In this document: in pieces, positions 46,587 through 55,170 of the stretch
Layout of the letters: every line of letters begins with the position of its first letter
Numbering within the stretch: position 1 is the first letter of the stretch
Assembly: GCF_050281185.1 (NCBI RefSeq)
Contig: NZ_JBNNWS010000004.1
Span: forward strand, 240,558-304,557
Length of the DNA: 64,000 bases
Reading direction: 5' to 3'
From: Heyndrickxia sp050281185
GTDB lineage: Bacteria; Bacillota; Bacilli; Bacillales; Bacillaceae_C
The notes under the pieces: model-generated
Told to the model about the DNA's origin: nothing
What the model saw: the letters and a program-made list of their open reading frames with translations, nothing else
Database searches by the model: none
Program-made: the position numbers and the translations under genes

Positions 46587-46799
46587 TTATTCGATGGTCA
46601 GTAATACATCACCCTCATTTACAAAATCCCCAATATTCACTTTAATTTCCGTTACTTTACCTGCTTCTGCAGCTTCCATAGGAATCTCCATTTTCATGGA
46701 TTCAAGCATAATAACCGTTTGACCATTTGTCACTTCGTCTCCACTGCTTACTAAAATATTTAAAACAGTCCCTGCCATTGATGCTGTAATTTCTTTCAT
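46587..46799 (-). CDS. Small biotin carboxyl carrier protein
   Basis: This 70-residue single biotinyl domain has the biotinylated lysine in MLESMKMEIPM near residue 35, with flanking GTV and GDVLL segments. It resembles the minimal BCCP (YngHB/YngXX type), not AccB, which is longer. It swings carboxybiotin between the flanking carboxylase and transferase. GGAGG precedes the ATG. Confidence 0.92.
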   Translation of the reverse strand: MKEITASMAGTVLNILVSSGDEVTNGQTVIMLESMKMEIPMEAAEAGKVTEIKVNIGDFVNEGDVLLTIE

Positions 46800-46832
46800 T
46801 TAATATTCCTCCACTCAAAAAATTTGATCATT

Positions 46833-48173
46833 CTAGCTTTCAACCATTAATTTATTAACTAAATTAGTCGTATAATCTCCATTTTTAAATTGTTTATTTT
46901 TTAATACTTTTATTAAATACGGAATATTTGTCTTAATACCTTCTATTGTTGTCTTCTCTAAAAATTCTTTCGCTTTGTTAAGACAAGCATCTCTATTCCT
47001 CTCAAATATTACACACTTGGCAATCATAGGATCATAAAAAGGTGTTACTTGTATACCTTCACAATACCCTTCGTCAATACGAACTTCTTCAACATCACCC
47101 CATGACAGTTTGGAAATTAATCCAGGTGAAGGATAGAAGGTATTTGGATCCTCAGCATAAATTCGAAGTTCAATCGCATGCCCTTGTTTAGTAATCTCTT
47201 TTTGTGATAAAGGTAATTTTTCTCCCCGGGCAACAAGAATTTGCCATTGAACCAAATCAAGATTAGTCAGCATTTCGGTTATAGGGTGCTCCACCTGCAA
47301 TCTTGTGTTCATTTCAAGAAAGTAGAAATTCTCATTTTGATCGACTATAAACTCTACTGTTCCAGCATTTTCATAACCTATAGCACGTGCAGCACTAATT
47401 GCAGCAGCATACATTTTCTCTTGAGTTTCTTTCGATAATTGTGGTGACTGTGCTTCTTCAATAACTTTTTGATTTCTTCTTTGGACGGAACAATTTCTTT
47501 CAAATAGATGAACCACTTCACCATACTGATCTCCGAATATTTGTACCTCAATATGCCTGGCATCATCAATACACTTTTCAATAAAGACATCTTCAGATCC
47601 AAAATATGCTTTCGAGCGTTTTCTAGTCGATTCATAGTGTTGATTGAGCGCTTGCTCATTTTCGCAACGCACCATACCGATTCCACCACCGCCGCCACTA
47701 GCTTTTAACATGATCGGATACCCGATTTGGTTTGCTAGTTCCTGTGCCTCTTGAAGATTCTTCAACCCATTGATACTTCCGGGTACAATAGGTACATTTG
47801 CTTTCTTCATCACCATTCGTGCTTTTATCTTGTCACCCATTGATTCTATCGTTTCAGGTGAAGGCCCAATAAATTTAATTCCATTATTTCGAACCATATT
47901 AGCAAATCGATAATTTTCAGATAATAAACCATATCCAGGATGAATCCCATCAACTCTTTCATCTAATGCAATCTTAATTATCTCATCCATATTTAAATAA
48001 GATTTGTTCACCGGTGCTTCTCCGATACGAAAAGAAAAATCTGCTTCTTTAACATAGGGCATGGATGAATCTGCATCAGAATATACCGCTACTGTTTCAA
48101 TTCCCATTTGTTTACATGTCTTTATGATACGTAAAGCAATTTCTCCACGATTGGCAATTAATATCTTTTGCAC
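46833..48173 (-). CDS. Biotin carboxylase subunit of an acyl-CoA carboxylase
   Basis: This 446-residue ATP-grasp enzyme carboxylates biotin. It begins KILIANRGEIALRII and has the glycine-rich ATP loop SGGGGGIGMVR near residue 160, EKCIDDARHIEVQI, and the catalytic FLEMNTRLQVEHPITE near 285. It is likely a second biotin carboxylase beside the house-keeping AccC, expected elsewhere. The start is GTG after AAAGGGGG. A perfect 38-bp palindrome lies 30 bp upstream. Confidence 0.92.
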   Translation of the reverse strand: MQKILIANRGEIALRIIKTCKQMGIETVAVYSDADSSMPYVKEADFSFRIGEAPVNKSYLNMDEIIKIALDERVDGIHPGYGLLSENYRFANMVRNNGIKFIGPSPETIESMGDKIKARMVMKKANVPIVPGSINGLKNLQEAQELANQIGYPIMLKASGGGGGIGMVRCENEQALNQHYESTRKRSKAYFGSEDVFIEKCIDDARHIEVQIFGDQYGEVVHLFERNCSVQRRNQKVIEEAQSPQLSKETQEKMYAAAISAARAIGYENAGTVEFIVDQNENFYFLEMNTRLQVEHPITEMLTNLDLVQWQILVARGEKLPLSQKEITKQGHAIELRIYAEDPNTFYPSPGLISKLSWGDVEEVRIDEGYCEGIQVTPFYDPMIAKCVIFERNRDACLNKAKEFLEKTTIEGIKTNIPYLIKVLKNKQFKNGDYTTNLVNKLMVES

Positions 48174-48202
48174 ATAAATCCCCCTTTAGAAACTTTCAAT
48201 AT

Positions 48203-48240
48203 GTCCTTTGTTTTTAATATGAATACTAAAAACAAAGGAC
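48203..48240. promoter_or_regulatory. Perfect 38-bp palindrome in the divergent biotin carboxylase-ylbP gap
   Basis: The arms GTCCTTTGTTTTTA (48203-48216) and their exact complement (48227-48240) surround a ten-base AT loop. Neither side needs a terminator because the genes diverge. It may be an operator for the carboxylase operon or a 5' RNA hairpin. Confidence 0.6.
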
Positions 48241-48466
48241 AGTATGCTATTAAAAAAGAAAAATTTCTCTCCCCAATAATAATATTTCTACAAATTTTGA
48301 TTTTTTCCTGCAAGAAATTGAAAACGTTTTCTAAATATAGGTGCAGAAATATTTACAACTTTGTTATATAATTATATTTAATACACCAATCAATGATTAA
48401 TGAAAAATTTATTATTATATTCAGCAATCTTTTTGATAGCTTGTAATTTTAGAGGAGGAATTGTCA

Positions 48467-48946
48467 TTGTCGTATAATGTTGAAAGATTAAAAGTAAATT
48501 ACAAAACCCTTGAAGAGTTTAAAAAATTTAAGGAATATGGTGTCCAGGAACTTTCAATGCTAGAGGATTTACAAGAAAATATCATTGAAGACAATTGTGA
48601 CTCTCCTTTTTACGGTATTTATTTTGGAGATAAATTAGTTGCACGTATGAGTCTTTATGAACGCAACGCCAAGTATGACCTATATTTTGATCCCCCACAA
48701 AATTTCCTAGAATTATGGAAGCTTGAAGTATTACCAGAATATCAATTTAAAGGATATGGAAAAAAACTAGTTGAATTTGCCAAAAGCTTTGGTGCTCCTA
48801 TAAAAACTAATTCTAGAATGAAATCAAAAGAGTTTTGGGAAAAAATGGGCTTTCAAACTGTCACCTATGATATGGAAAGGGATTTAGGACAAAATCCATT
48901 AATTTGGCATCCAGATGGTGTAAAAGAGCAAAAAACAAACAGCTAA
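48467..48946 (+). CDS. ylbP: YlbP, GNAT-family N-acetyltransferase
   Basis: This protein of about 159 residues has the GNAT acetyl-CoA loop LEVLPEYQFKGYGKKLVEFAK near residue 92 and the Bacillus YlbP N-terminus VERLKVNYKTLEEFKKFKEYG. Its substrate is unknown. Two in-frame TTG codons follow GAGGAGG; the second, at 48467, has proper spacing and aligns with the B. subtilis protein. Its stop codon forms the loop of the first terminator hairpin. Confidence 0.88.
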   Translation: MSYNVERLKVNYKTLEEFKKFKEYGVQELSMLEDLQENIIEDNCDSPFYGIYFGDKLVARMSLYERNAKYDLYFDPPQNFLELWKLEVLPEYQFKGYGKKLVEFAKSFGAPIKTNSRMKSKEFWEKMGFQTVTYDMERDLGQNPLIWHPDGVKEQKTNS

Positions 48947-49026
48947 GCTGTTTGTTTTTTTTGTTTTAAACAGCCAAATAAGCTGTTTGTTTTTTTGTTT
49001 TATACAGCTATGAGCTGTTTAATTTT
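48933..49026 (+). terminator. Three tandem terminators after ylbP
   Basis: Three hairpins built on ACAGC/GCTGT follow one another: stem AAACAAACAGC with the TAA stop as its loop, then AAACAGC/GCTGTTT with seven T, then ACAGCT/AGCTGT with five T. All point in the ylbP direction, and they look like local duplications. Confidence 0.85.
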
Positions 49027-49064
49027 TGCATTCTATTTAGAAAAAATCACCATACATTTACTTT

Positions 49065-49619
49065 CTATCTATGTTGCACTGATAATTTCCGAGCTTTATC
49101 TAATATTGCTATTAAGGAGAGATATTCTTCTTGCAGAGTTTCAAATTCTCTCTTCTTATTTTCATAATTCTGTTTTAATTCTTGAAAGGATTGCTGTAAT
49201 TGTGAAACCTGATTTTTTAATATTGCGTTTTCCTTTTCAGTATGAACATTGGACCCTTGCTCACCTCGGATTTGTTGTAAATATTCAATTACCGTTTCTA
49301 AACTTTGATGAATATTTCCTGTGGATTTAGAATTTTGTTCATAATTAACAGCTTCTAAGGAAGTTTGTTCATTAGCTGGCTTGTTTTTTAATTTGAGTTC
49401 TTTTCTTTGCTTTTTGGCAAGTTCAATTCCTGATTTATATTGTTTGCGCACAAACGAATTCCAACGAAATCCACATGCAGCCGCAGTTCGATTCATTTGT
49501 TTACCGACTTCCTCAAATGCTTGCAATTGAGTTCCACCATCACGGATGTGACGTAAAACCACCTCTGCAAGTAGTAGATCTTCATCATGTGTCCATGCGT
49601 CCTGTCGCGTTGATGACAT
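49065..49619 (-). CDS. rsfA: RsfA, prespore transcription factor (YlbO)
   Basis: This protein of about 184 residues has an N-terminal Myb/SANT-like segment (DAWTHDEDLLLAEVVLRHI ... CGFRWNSFVRKQY) and a C-terminal coiled coil. RsfA modulates SigF-dependent genes in the forespore of B. subtilis. The frame opens eleven codons further upstream, but the ATG at 49619 follows AGGAGGG with normal spacing. Confidence 0.9.
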   Translation of the reverse strand: MSSTRQDAWTHDEDLLLAEVVLRHIRDGGTQLQAFEEVGKQMNRTAAACGFRWNSFVRKQYKSGIELAKKQRKELKLKNKPANEQTSLEAVNYEQNSKSTGNIHQSLETVIEYLQQIRGEQGSNVHTEKENAILKNQVSQLQQSFQELKQNYENKKREFETLQEEYLSLIAILDKARKLSVQHR

Positions 49620-49785
49620 GCTATCCCTCCTGAGCTTTAGCCTTTTATACATACATATGCTACTACTAGAAAAGATAGACTAATAATGAACGAGAATAAC
49701 ATTTAGAAGTCACTAAATATGACTTGAGGTATTGTTGAACTACCAAGTTAATGATTCTACGAAAGCCATTACAGAAAGGTTGCTG

Positions 49786-50544
49786 CTACTTTGAAAGGAA
49801 CTTTGAAACAGCTTGATGATGTTCTTCTTTCTCCCATAACATCGAACATTGTCTAATTTCTTGATCGATTCTAGAGAATAAATTTGTGCTTTGCCATCTT
49901 GAAATAAGTACTTGCTTATAGCTCTTTAGAACATTCATATCGTTTTTTACTATTTCTCTTAAAAATTGATAAGCTGTATCTACATTTACTGTTGGATATA
50001 CTTGGTGAATAAAGCCTAGTTCTTTAAGTTCTTCTGCAGAATATATATTTGCTTCTAATAATATTTTTAATGCGCTATGGGAAGGAATTTTTTCATATAA
50101 TAGAGAAGCACCACCCCATCCTGTAGTAATTCCTAATTTCCCCTGTATAAAACCTAGCTTACTTCCAGTTTTGGCTATCCTAAAATCACATGCAGTAGCA
50201 ATTTCACAGCCCCCACCAACAGCTGTTCCATTGATCAGAGCTAAAGTTGGTTTCGAAAGAGTAGCGAGTCGGTATAAATTAAGCCCCATTTTCGATAACA
50301 TGGAATATGCTTCTTCTTCTGTTTTCAATTGATGAAACTCATCTAAATCCCCTCCAGAACAAAAAGCATACTCTCCTTCCCCAGTAATAACAAGAGCTTT
50401 TACATTGTTATCATTCTCTGCCCTATCTAATACTGTTTCTAAACCAGCAATAACATTGAAATTAACAGCGTTTCTTTTTTCCGGTCGATTGATCTTCCAT
50501 TCTAAAATTCCCGAACTATGTAAATTAATGATAAAATCTTTCAT
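49786..50544 (-). CDS. Crotonase-family protein lacking one hydratase glutamate
   Basis: This 252-residue crotonase fold has the CoA-binding FCSGGDLDEF near residue 65 and GTAVGGGCEIATACDFR near 107. Its first glutamate (Glu114) aligns with Glu144 of rat enoyl-CoA hydratase. The second, Glu164 in the Q-P-E motif, is replaced in FIQGKLGITTGWGG, so ordinary hydratase chemistry is doubtful. The GWGG motif recalls ethylmalonyl-CoA decarboxylases. It lies near an acyl-CoA carboxylase, which would make a decarboxylase or CoA-thioester role sensible; this is inference. The ATG follows AAGGGGAG. Confidence 0.8.
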   Translation of the reverse strand: MKDFIINLHSSGILEWKINRPEKRNAVNFNVIAGLETVLDRAENDNNVKALVITGEGEYAFCSGGDLDEFHQLKTEEEAYSMLSKMGLNLYRLATLSKPTLALINGTAVGGGCEIATACDFRIAKTGSKLGFIQGKLGITTGWGGASLLYEKIPSHSALKILLEANIYSAEELKELGFIHQVYPTVNVDTAYQFLREIVKNDMNVLKSYKQVLISRWQSTNLFSRIDQEIRQCSMLWEKEEHHQAVSKFLSK

Positions 50545-50576
50545 AATTCCGCTCCCCTTATGAAAAAATTAACTAT

Positions 50577-50618
50577 AAAAAAAACGTGAAGAGCCATGGT
50601 CTCTTCACGTTTTTTTGC
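50577..50618. terminator. Strong terminator between rpmF and the crotonase gene
   Basis: AAAACGTGAAGAG and CTCTTCACGTTTT form a 13-bp stem with T runs on both strands. It ends the ylbN-rpmF transcript. Confidence 0.92.
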
Positions 50619-50674
50619 AATTGGATTAAAATAGACACGAGCTAAACATTGCTTATCTATTCTTATTCACTTGC

Positions 50675-50848
50675 TTAGTTGTTAACTACGTCTTTTCCTT
50701 TATATGTTCCACACGCTTTACATACACGGTGTGCAAGTTTCATTTCGCCACAATTAGGGCATGCAACCATGCCAGGAACTTGTAGTTTGAAATGTGTACG
50801 ACGTTTTCTTTTTGCTGTTTTGGATGTTCTTCTAAAAGGTACAGCCAT
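50675..50848 (-). CDS. rpmF: 50S ribosomal protein L32, zinc-ribbon form
   Basis: This 57-residue protein, MAVPFRRTSKTAKRKRRTH, ends in a zinc ribbon with CPNC and CKAC (four cysteines, the zinc-containing form). The frame is open 21 codons further upstream, but the ATG at 50848 follows AAGGAGGTGG. It lies 70 bp downstream of ylbN and is probably cotranscribed with it. Confidence 0.97.
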   Translation of the reverse strand: MAVPFRRTSKTAKRKRRTHFKLQVPGMVACPNCGEMKLAHRVCKACGTYKGKDVVNN

Positions 50849-50917
50849 TCTTCCCACCTCCTTATAGAGATCACTGTTGTTGTTATAAGATCCAGTAAGC
50901 TGGTTCTTCAAAAAGTT

Positions 50918-51460
50918 TTAAGATTGTTCATCAAAGAATTTTGCTAATCCAGCAAGCCTAGGATCAACCTGTTTTTCTTTGTTTTCCACGTCTTGTTTTA
51001 CTTGTTCTTCCGTAATAACTTCCCATTCATTTCCTGAAGGAAGCTGTTTATCATCTTTTGCAGTTTCGCTAAAAACTTGCATAGGAATTTCAAGCAGGAG
51101 TAATTCTATTATAACAGGTTCTAAATCTACAATATCATCGGTTGGTCGATGAATTTCATCATCCTCATTTTCATCAAAAGAAGTGTGAGGATTCAAAAGA
51201 AATATTTCAGTAGATTTAACGTCAATTGGAAAATCCACATCTACAAGTGTTCTAGAACATGGTAGTACTAAACTTCCTGTGACATGCAAATGGAATGTTA
51301 CTTTTTCAGAAGTTACATCTGCACTGCCTGCAACATGTATCTGTGAAACACCTCGTATTTGTGGGTCTCTTTTTTTCAAGTTCTCAGAAATATCGACTAT
51401 TTCATTAATATCAATACTCTTCCCACGATACTTTAACAATTGAATTGTTGACCACTTCAA
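50918..51460 (-). CDS. ylbN: YlbN, YceD/DUF177 family protein
   Basis: This protein of about 180 residues has the DUF177 core LVLPCSRTLVDVDFPIDV and the C-terminal DPRLAGLAKFFDE. The family is paired with rpmF across bacteria and has been linked to 23S rRNA accumulation; its molecular role is not settled. The start is placed at TTG 51460 after GGGGTGA, which yields MKWSTIQLLKYR as in B. subtilis; GTG at 51469 lies inside the ribosome site. Confidence 0.88.
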   Translation of the reverse strand: MKWSTIQLLKYRGKSIDINEIVDISENLKKRDPQIRGVSQIHVAGSADVTSEKVTFHLHVTGSLVLPCSRTLVDVDFPIDVKSTEIFLLNPHTSFDENEDDEIHRPTDDIVDLEPVIIELLLLEIPMQVFSETAKDDKQLPSGNEWEVITEEQVKQDVENKEKQVDPRLAGLAKFFDEQS

Positions 51461-51641
51461 TGAAATCACCCCAAGACAACAAAGGTAATTATAGCTTTCA
51501 TTATACCTTTTGTCAATATTTTATCTTTACGCATAAAGGACTAGTTTTCCTATGTATAAATGCGTATTCTTATTATTGTATACTCTTCTAGTATAAATGC
51601 AAATAACCACCAGATAGAATATTAATAATTGGAGGAAATGT

Positions 51642-52856
51642 ATGAAGAGCGTAGGTCTAGTTGTCGAATATAATCCATTTCATAATGGCCATTTTCATCA
51701 TGTTGAACAAGCAAGAAAACAAACAAATGCTGATGTTACTATTGCGGTAATGAGTGGGAATTTTCTTCAGCGGGGTGAACCAGCCATTGTCTCAAAATGG
51801 GCAAGATCAAAAATGGCTTTGTTAGCTGGGCTCGATATTGTTGTTGAACTCCCATACGCTTTCGCCAGTCAGCATGCTGAAAAATTCGCCTTTGGTTCAA
51901 TTTCTATATTAAGTGCATTAAAATGTAATTTCTTTTGTTTTGGAAGCGAGTCGGGAAATATTGATGAGTTCAACAAAATATTACATATCATGCAAAAACA
52001 TCGATTAACTTACGAAGCATCTGTTAAGCACTTAATGTCCACTGGAATAAGTTATCCAACAGCACTTTCTCAAAGCTTCTCTACACTAAATATTGAAGAA
52101 GGAAACATAGATTTAACTAAACCTAATAATATCCTAGGTTTTCATTATATGCAGGCAAATAGGCAATTAGGAACTCCTATGAAAGCTTATACAATTAAAC
52201 GAAAAAACGCAAATTACCATGATGAAGAATTTTCATCCTCAACGATTGCTAGTGCTACAGCTATTCGCAAAGCTACATTCGAAGGTAATCAATCACTAGG
52301 TGAAATTAAGCAGTTTGTTCCTGAATCAACATTTAAGGTTTTTAAAGAATATATGAAGGAATATCACTCTTTCCACCATTGGGAACTATATTGGCCATTC
52401 CTGCAATATCGAATATTAACTATTGATAAAAATGATTTAGCAGAAATATATGAAGTGGAAGAAGGAATCGAGCACCGATTAAAACGGTTAGCAAAAGATG
52501 CAATAAGTTTTCAAGATTTTATGAGTAAAGTAAAGACAAAGAGATATACGTGGACTCGAATTCAAAGAATGTGTGTCCATATCCTTACTAATACAAAAAA
52601 AGAAGAAATGTTCCTTCATCATGAAGCTGTAAAATATATAAGACTTTTAGGTATGACTCAAAAGGGAAGGGAATATTTGAATAATATTAAAAAGGATTTA
52701 GAAATTCCTCTTCTTTCAAAACTCTCATCGGTTTCAGATGATCTTGTGCACCTTGATATTCGTGCTTCAAACGTATTTGCACAAGGATTAAAGGAGCCTA
52801 ATCGACATAAATTATACAAAATGGAATATGGACAATCTCCTATCTATATTGAATAA
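51642..52856 (+). CDS. tmcAL: tRNA(Met) cytidine acetate ligase TmcAL (YlbM)
   Basis: This 404-residue nucleotidyltransferase-fold protein makes N4-acetylcytidine at the wobble base of elongator tRNA-Met from acetate and ATP. The ATP motif VVEYNPFHNGHFHH lies near residue 7, MSGNFLQRGEPAI near 37, and FGSES near 105. It is transcribed away from ylbN. The ATG follows TGGAGG. The upstream 180 bp show nothing beyond promoter-like AT-rich sequence. Confidence 0.95.
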   Translation: MKSVGLVVEYNPFHNGHFHHVEQARKQTNADVTIAVMSGNFLQRGEPAIVSKWARSKMALLAGLDIVVELPYAFASQHAEKFAFGSISILSALKCNFFCFGSESGNIDEFNKILHIMQKHRLTYEASVKHLMSTGISYPTALSQSFSTLNIEEGNIDLTKPNNILGFHYMQANRQLGTPMKAYTIKRKNANYHDEEFSSSTIASATAIRKATFEGNQSLGEIKQFVPESTFKVFKEYMKEYHSFHHWELYWPFLQYRILTIDKNDLAEIYEVEEGIEHRLKRLAKDAISFQDFMSKVKTKRYTWTRIQRMCVHILTNTKKEEMFLHHEAVKYIRLLGMTQKGREYLNNIKKDLEIPLLSKLSSVSDDLVHLDIRASNVFAQGLKEPNRHKLYKMEYGQSPIYIE

Positions 52857-52867
52857 TTTTCAACTAA

Positions 52868-53026
52868 GGCTCTTTTCTAAAACTTGTTTCTTTTGATAAG
52901 AAAACTTTATAATAACTACCATATTATGTTTGATCATAAATTATATTTAGAAAAGATGCCCCGAAACCAAACTATATTTGAAAGTTATCTTTTTACGATA
53001 AAACAACAATCTTTACGAATACAACC
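52868..53026. repeat. MITE-like element, family B copy 3
   Basis: It starts GGCTCTTTTCTAAAAC and ends GAATACAACC. The internal AGAAAAGATGCCCCGAAACC matches the copy at 35068. Its flanking 8-mers TCAACTAA and TTCACTAA agree at most positions, consistent with a decayed target duplication. It lies between the convergent tmcAL and ylbL. Confidence 0.82.
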
Positions 53027-53032
53027 TTCACT

Positions 53033-53069
53033 AAAAACCGCTTGCCAAAATAGTACAAGCGGTTTTATT
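53033..53069. terminator. Bidirectional terminator between tmcAL and ylbL
   Basis: AAAACCGCTTG and CAAGCGGTTTT form an 11-bp stem with T-rich flanks. It serves the convergent genes. Confidence 0.88.
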
Positions 53070-53096
53070 TCAATAATAGGTTTAAAGTTATTACTG

Positions 53097-54137
53097 TTAT
53101 GTTAATGTACTTAAATATGCTAAGGCGTCATCAAACGTTTTTACTGGTATTATTTTCATCTTTGTTCCTAGCTCTTTTGCAGCCTTTAGCGCTTCTTTGT
53201 AATTCGATTGAATATTAGGGTAAGCTTTTTTCATTTCTGGTGTTATTTCATCATCTGGTGCAAAGAATATTTGCGCACCTTCCTTATCAGCAGCAACTAC
53301 TTTTTTATCAATTCCGCCAATTCTACCAACCGTTCCGTCAGGATCGATAGTTCCAGTTCCTGCAATACTATAACCTTTTGTAATATCATTTTTGGTAAGT
53401 TGATTATAGATTTCCAAACTAAACATCAATCCAGCAGATGGTCCACCAATTTCCTCTGTATTCAATTTTACAACGGGATCAGAGATTAGGTCACGATCAT
53501 CAACTAAACCAATTCCCATACCAATTTTTCCTTTTGCATCATCGAATTTTGCTAATTGTATGCTAGATGTTTTTTCACTATTATCTCGAACAAAAGATAT
53601 GTTTATTTGATCTCCAGCTTGTTTTTTCTGTACATAGTTAATGAATTGTTCAGATGACTCGAAAGATTTACCATCTATTTTAGTAATTCGATCACCAGGC
53701 TTTAATACTTTTGCAGCTGGCATGTTAGGATATACACTTAAGACATATACACCCTTATAAATAGAATGAAAAGATTTTTTTGCTTTTTTATATGCTACTT
53801 GAATGGCATTATTTTTTGATGATTCCATCAAATAAAGCTGATAAACATTATATTCCTCTTCTGTTTGCTTCTCGTCCCTTACATCTGTTAGAGGGACAAT
53901 CTCTTCAAATTTTCTAATTTTAGCCAATGCAAAGTCGTAAATATTTGCTCGCCCCATACGAACTGTTGTCAACATTAATTTACCTTTATCATGATAGCCA
54001 TTTTCCACTTGAACAAGCGATTTAAGCTCATGAGCCATACCTGGTTTTTCAACATAATAAGGCAATCGATAAAAAGCGAGAGCAAGCATTATAGCCATAA
54101 GTACTATTAATACACGAATCCAAATCTTACGTTTCAT
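53097..54137 (-). CDS. ylbL: YlbL, membrane-anchored PDZ and Lon-type protease
   Basis: This 346-residue protein has an N-terminal membrane segment (residues 5-22), a PDZ domain (KVLKPGDRITKIDGKSF, about 140-200) and a Lon-like S16 domain. The catalytic serine lies in GGPSAGLMFSLEIY near residue 238 and the lysine in GIDKKVVAADKEGA near 278, giving a Ser-Lys dyad. The B. subtilis homologue degrades the division inhibitor YneA after DNA damage. It overlaps ylbK by 11 bp. Confidence 0.93.
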   Translation of the reverse strand: MKRKIWIRVLIVLMAIMLALAFYRLPYYVEKPGMAHELKSLVQVENGYHDKGKLMLTTVRMGRANIYDFALAKIRKFEEIVPLTDVRDEKQTEEEYNVYQLYLMESSKNNAIQVAYKKAKKSFHSIYKGVYVLSVYPNMPAAKVLKPGDRITKIDGKSFESSEQFINYVQKKQAGDQINISFVRDNSEKTSSIQLAKFDDAKGKIGMGIGLVDDRDLISDPVVKLNTEEIGGPSAGLMFSLEIYNQLTKNDITKGYSIAGTGTIDPDGTVGRIGGIDKKVVAADKEGAQIFFAPDDEITPEMKKAYPNIQSNYKEALKAAKELGTKMKIIPVKTFDDALAYLSTLT

Positions 54138-54924
54138 CCTGGTGCTTCACCTTCCATTCCTCAATAGTGCGTTTAATTTCGGGAATAAATTTCTTCGTCT
54201 CCTCTTCTCCTATCTTAATGATTTCTTCGATATTTGTAAAAGCCCTAGAACTAAAAAATGAAACATCTGGTTGAAGTAAAATATTTGCTTCCGTTTCCTG
54301 CATCGCCATGATTTCCATCTGAAGGATATCGATACTTTGCATAATAACATCGTAAATATTTGTAATTTCTGCATCCCTTTTAAAAAGGGAAACATCTACA
54401 CCAATGACAATATCGGAACCCATTTCTTTCACAACAGAAATAGGTACCCGATCAATTAATCCTCCATCAACCAGTAATCTTCCGTTTAGTTTTTCAGGAA
54501 CAAAAATACCTGGAATAGAAATACTTGCACGAACAGCATCTGCTATAGAACCTGTTTTGAAAACAACCCTTTCACCTTTGATGATGTCTGTTGCTACTAC
54601 AGCGACCGGAATGGTTAAATCTTCTAAATTTTTATTATGAGTAAATAATCTTAAAAACTCCTTTAACCTCTTCCCAGCAATAAAACCCATTTTAGGAATA
54701 GTAAAATCCAAGTAATATTTCCTTTTAAATGCAGTAGAAAATTTAATGAGTCGTTCCATATTATGACCCACACCGTAAAATGTGGCAACGATCGCCCCCA
54801 TACTGCTTCCAGCAATTAGATCAATTGGAATATTATTTTCTTCTAAAGTCTTCAATACACCTAAATGTGCAAATCCTCGTGCGCCACCTGACCCTAAGGC
54901 CAATCCGATCTTCGGATTCTTCAA
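54127..54924 (-). CDS. ylbK: YlbK, patatin-like phospholipase family protein
   Basis: This 265-residue protein has the oxyanion loop GLALGSGGARGFAHLG, the nucleophile elbow AGSSMGAIV near residue 40 and the catalytic aspartate in VDGGLIDRVP near 152, so it should be active. The lipid substrate is unknown. The start is TTG at 54924 after GAGGTGA. It shares an operon with ylbL. The 246 bp up to ylbJ on the other strand show no further feature. Confidence 0.9.
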   Translation of the reverse strand: MKNPKIGLALGSGGARGFAHLGVLKTLEENNIPIDLIAGSSMGAIVATFYGVGHNMERLIKFSTAFKRKYYLDFTIPKMGFIAGKRLKEFLRLFTHNKNLEDLTIPVAVVATDIIKGERVVFKTGSIADAVRASISIPGIFVPEKLNGRLLVDGGLIDRVPISVVKEMGSDIVIGVDVSLFKRDAEITNIYDVIMQSIDILQMEIMAMQETEANILLQPDVSFFSSRAFTNIEEIIKIGEEETKKFIPEIKRTIEEWKVKHQDET

Positions 54925-55170
54925 TCTTTATCACCTCATACGATAATTGACAATAGATTTTCAACGTTCGATACATAATATGGTCTAAAATATTTATCTA
55001 TGAGTATATTGATTTATATGAGGACAAGTAATTTTTTTGAAGAAGTTAAAACCTGCAAACATATGATCCAAGAAGTCAAAGGGCAGACTTCCAGTGTTGG
55101 AAAACATTTTGCCTGAGACGGATAAGGCGCACCGCGCTTTTTTAATAAGAATAATTGGGAGGAACATAGC

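Noticed and set aside
48241..48290. SigE promoter for the carboxylase operon
   Set aside because: CATACTGT resembles a SigE -10 box but overlaps the palindrome start, and the -35 match is poor.
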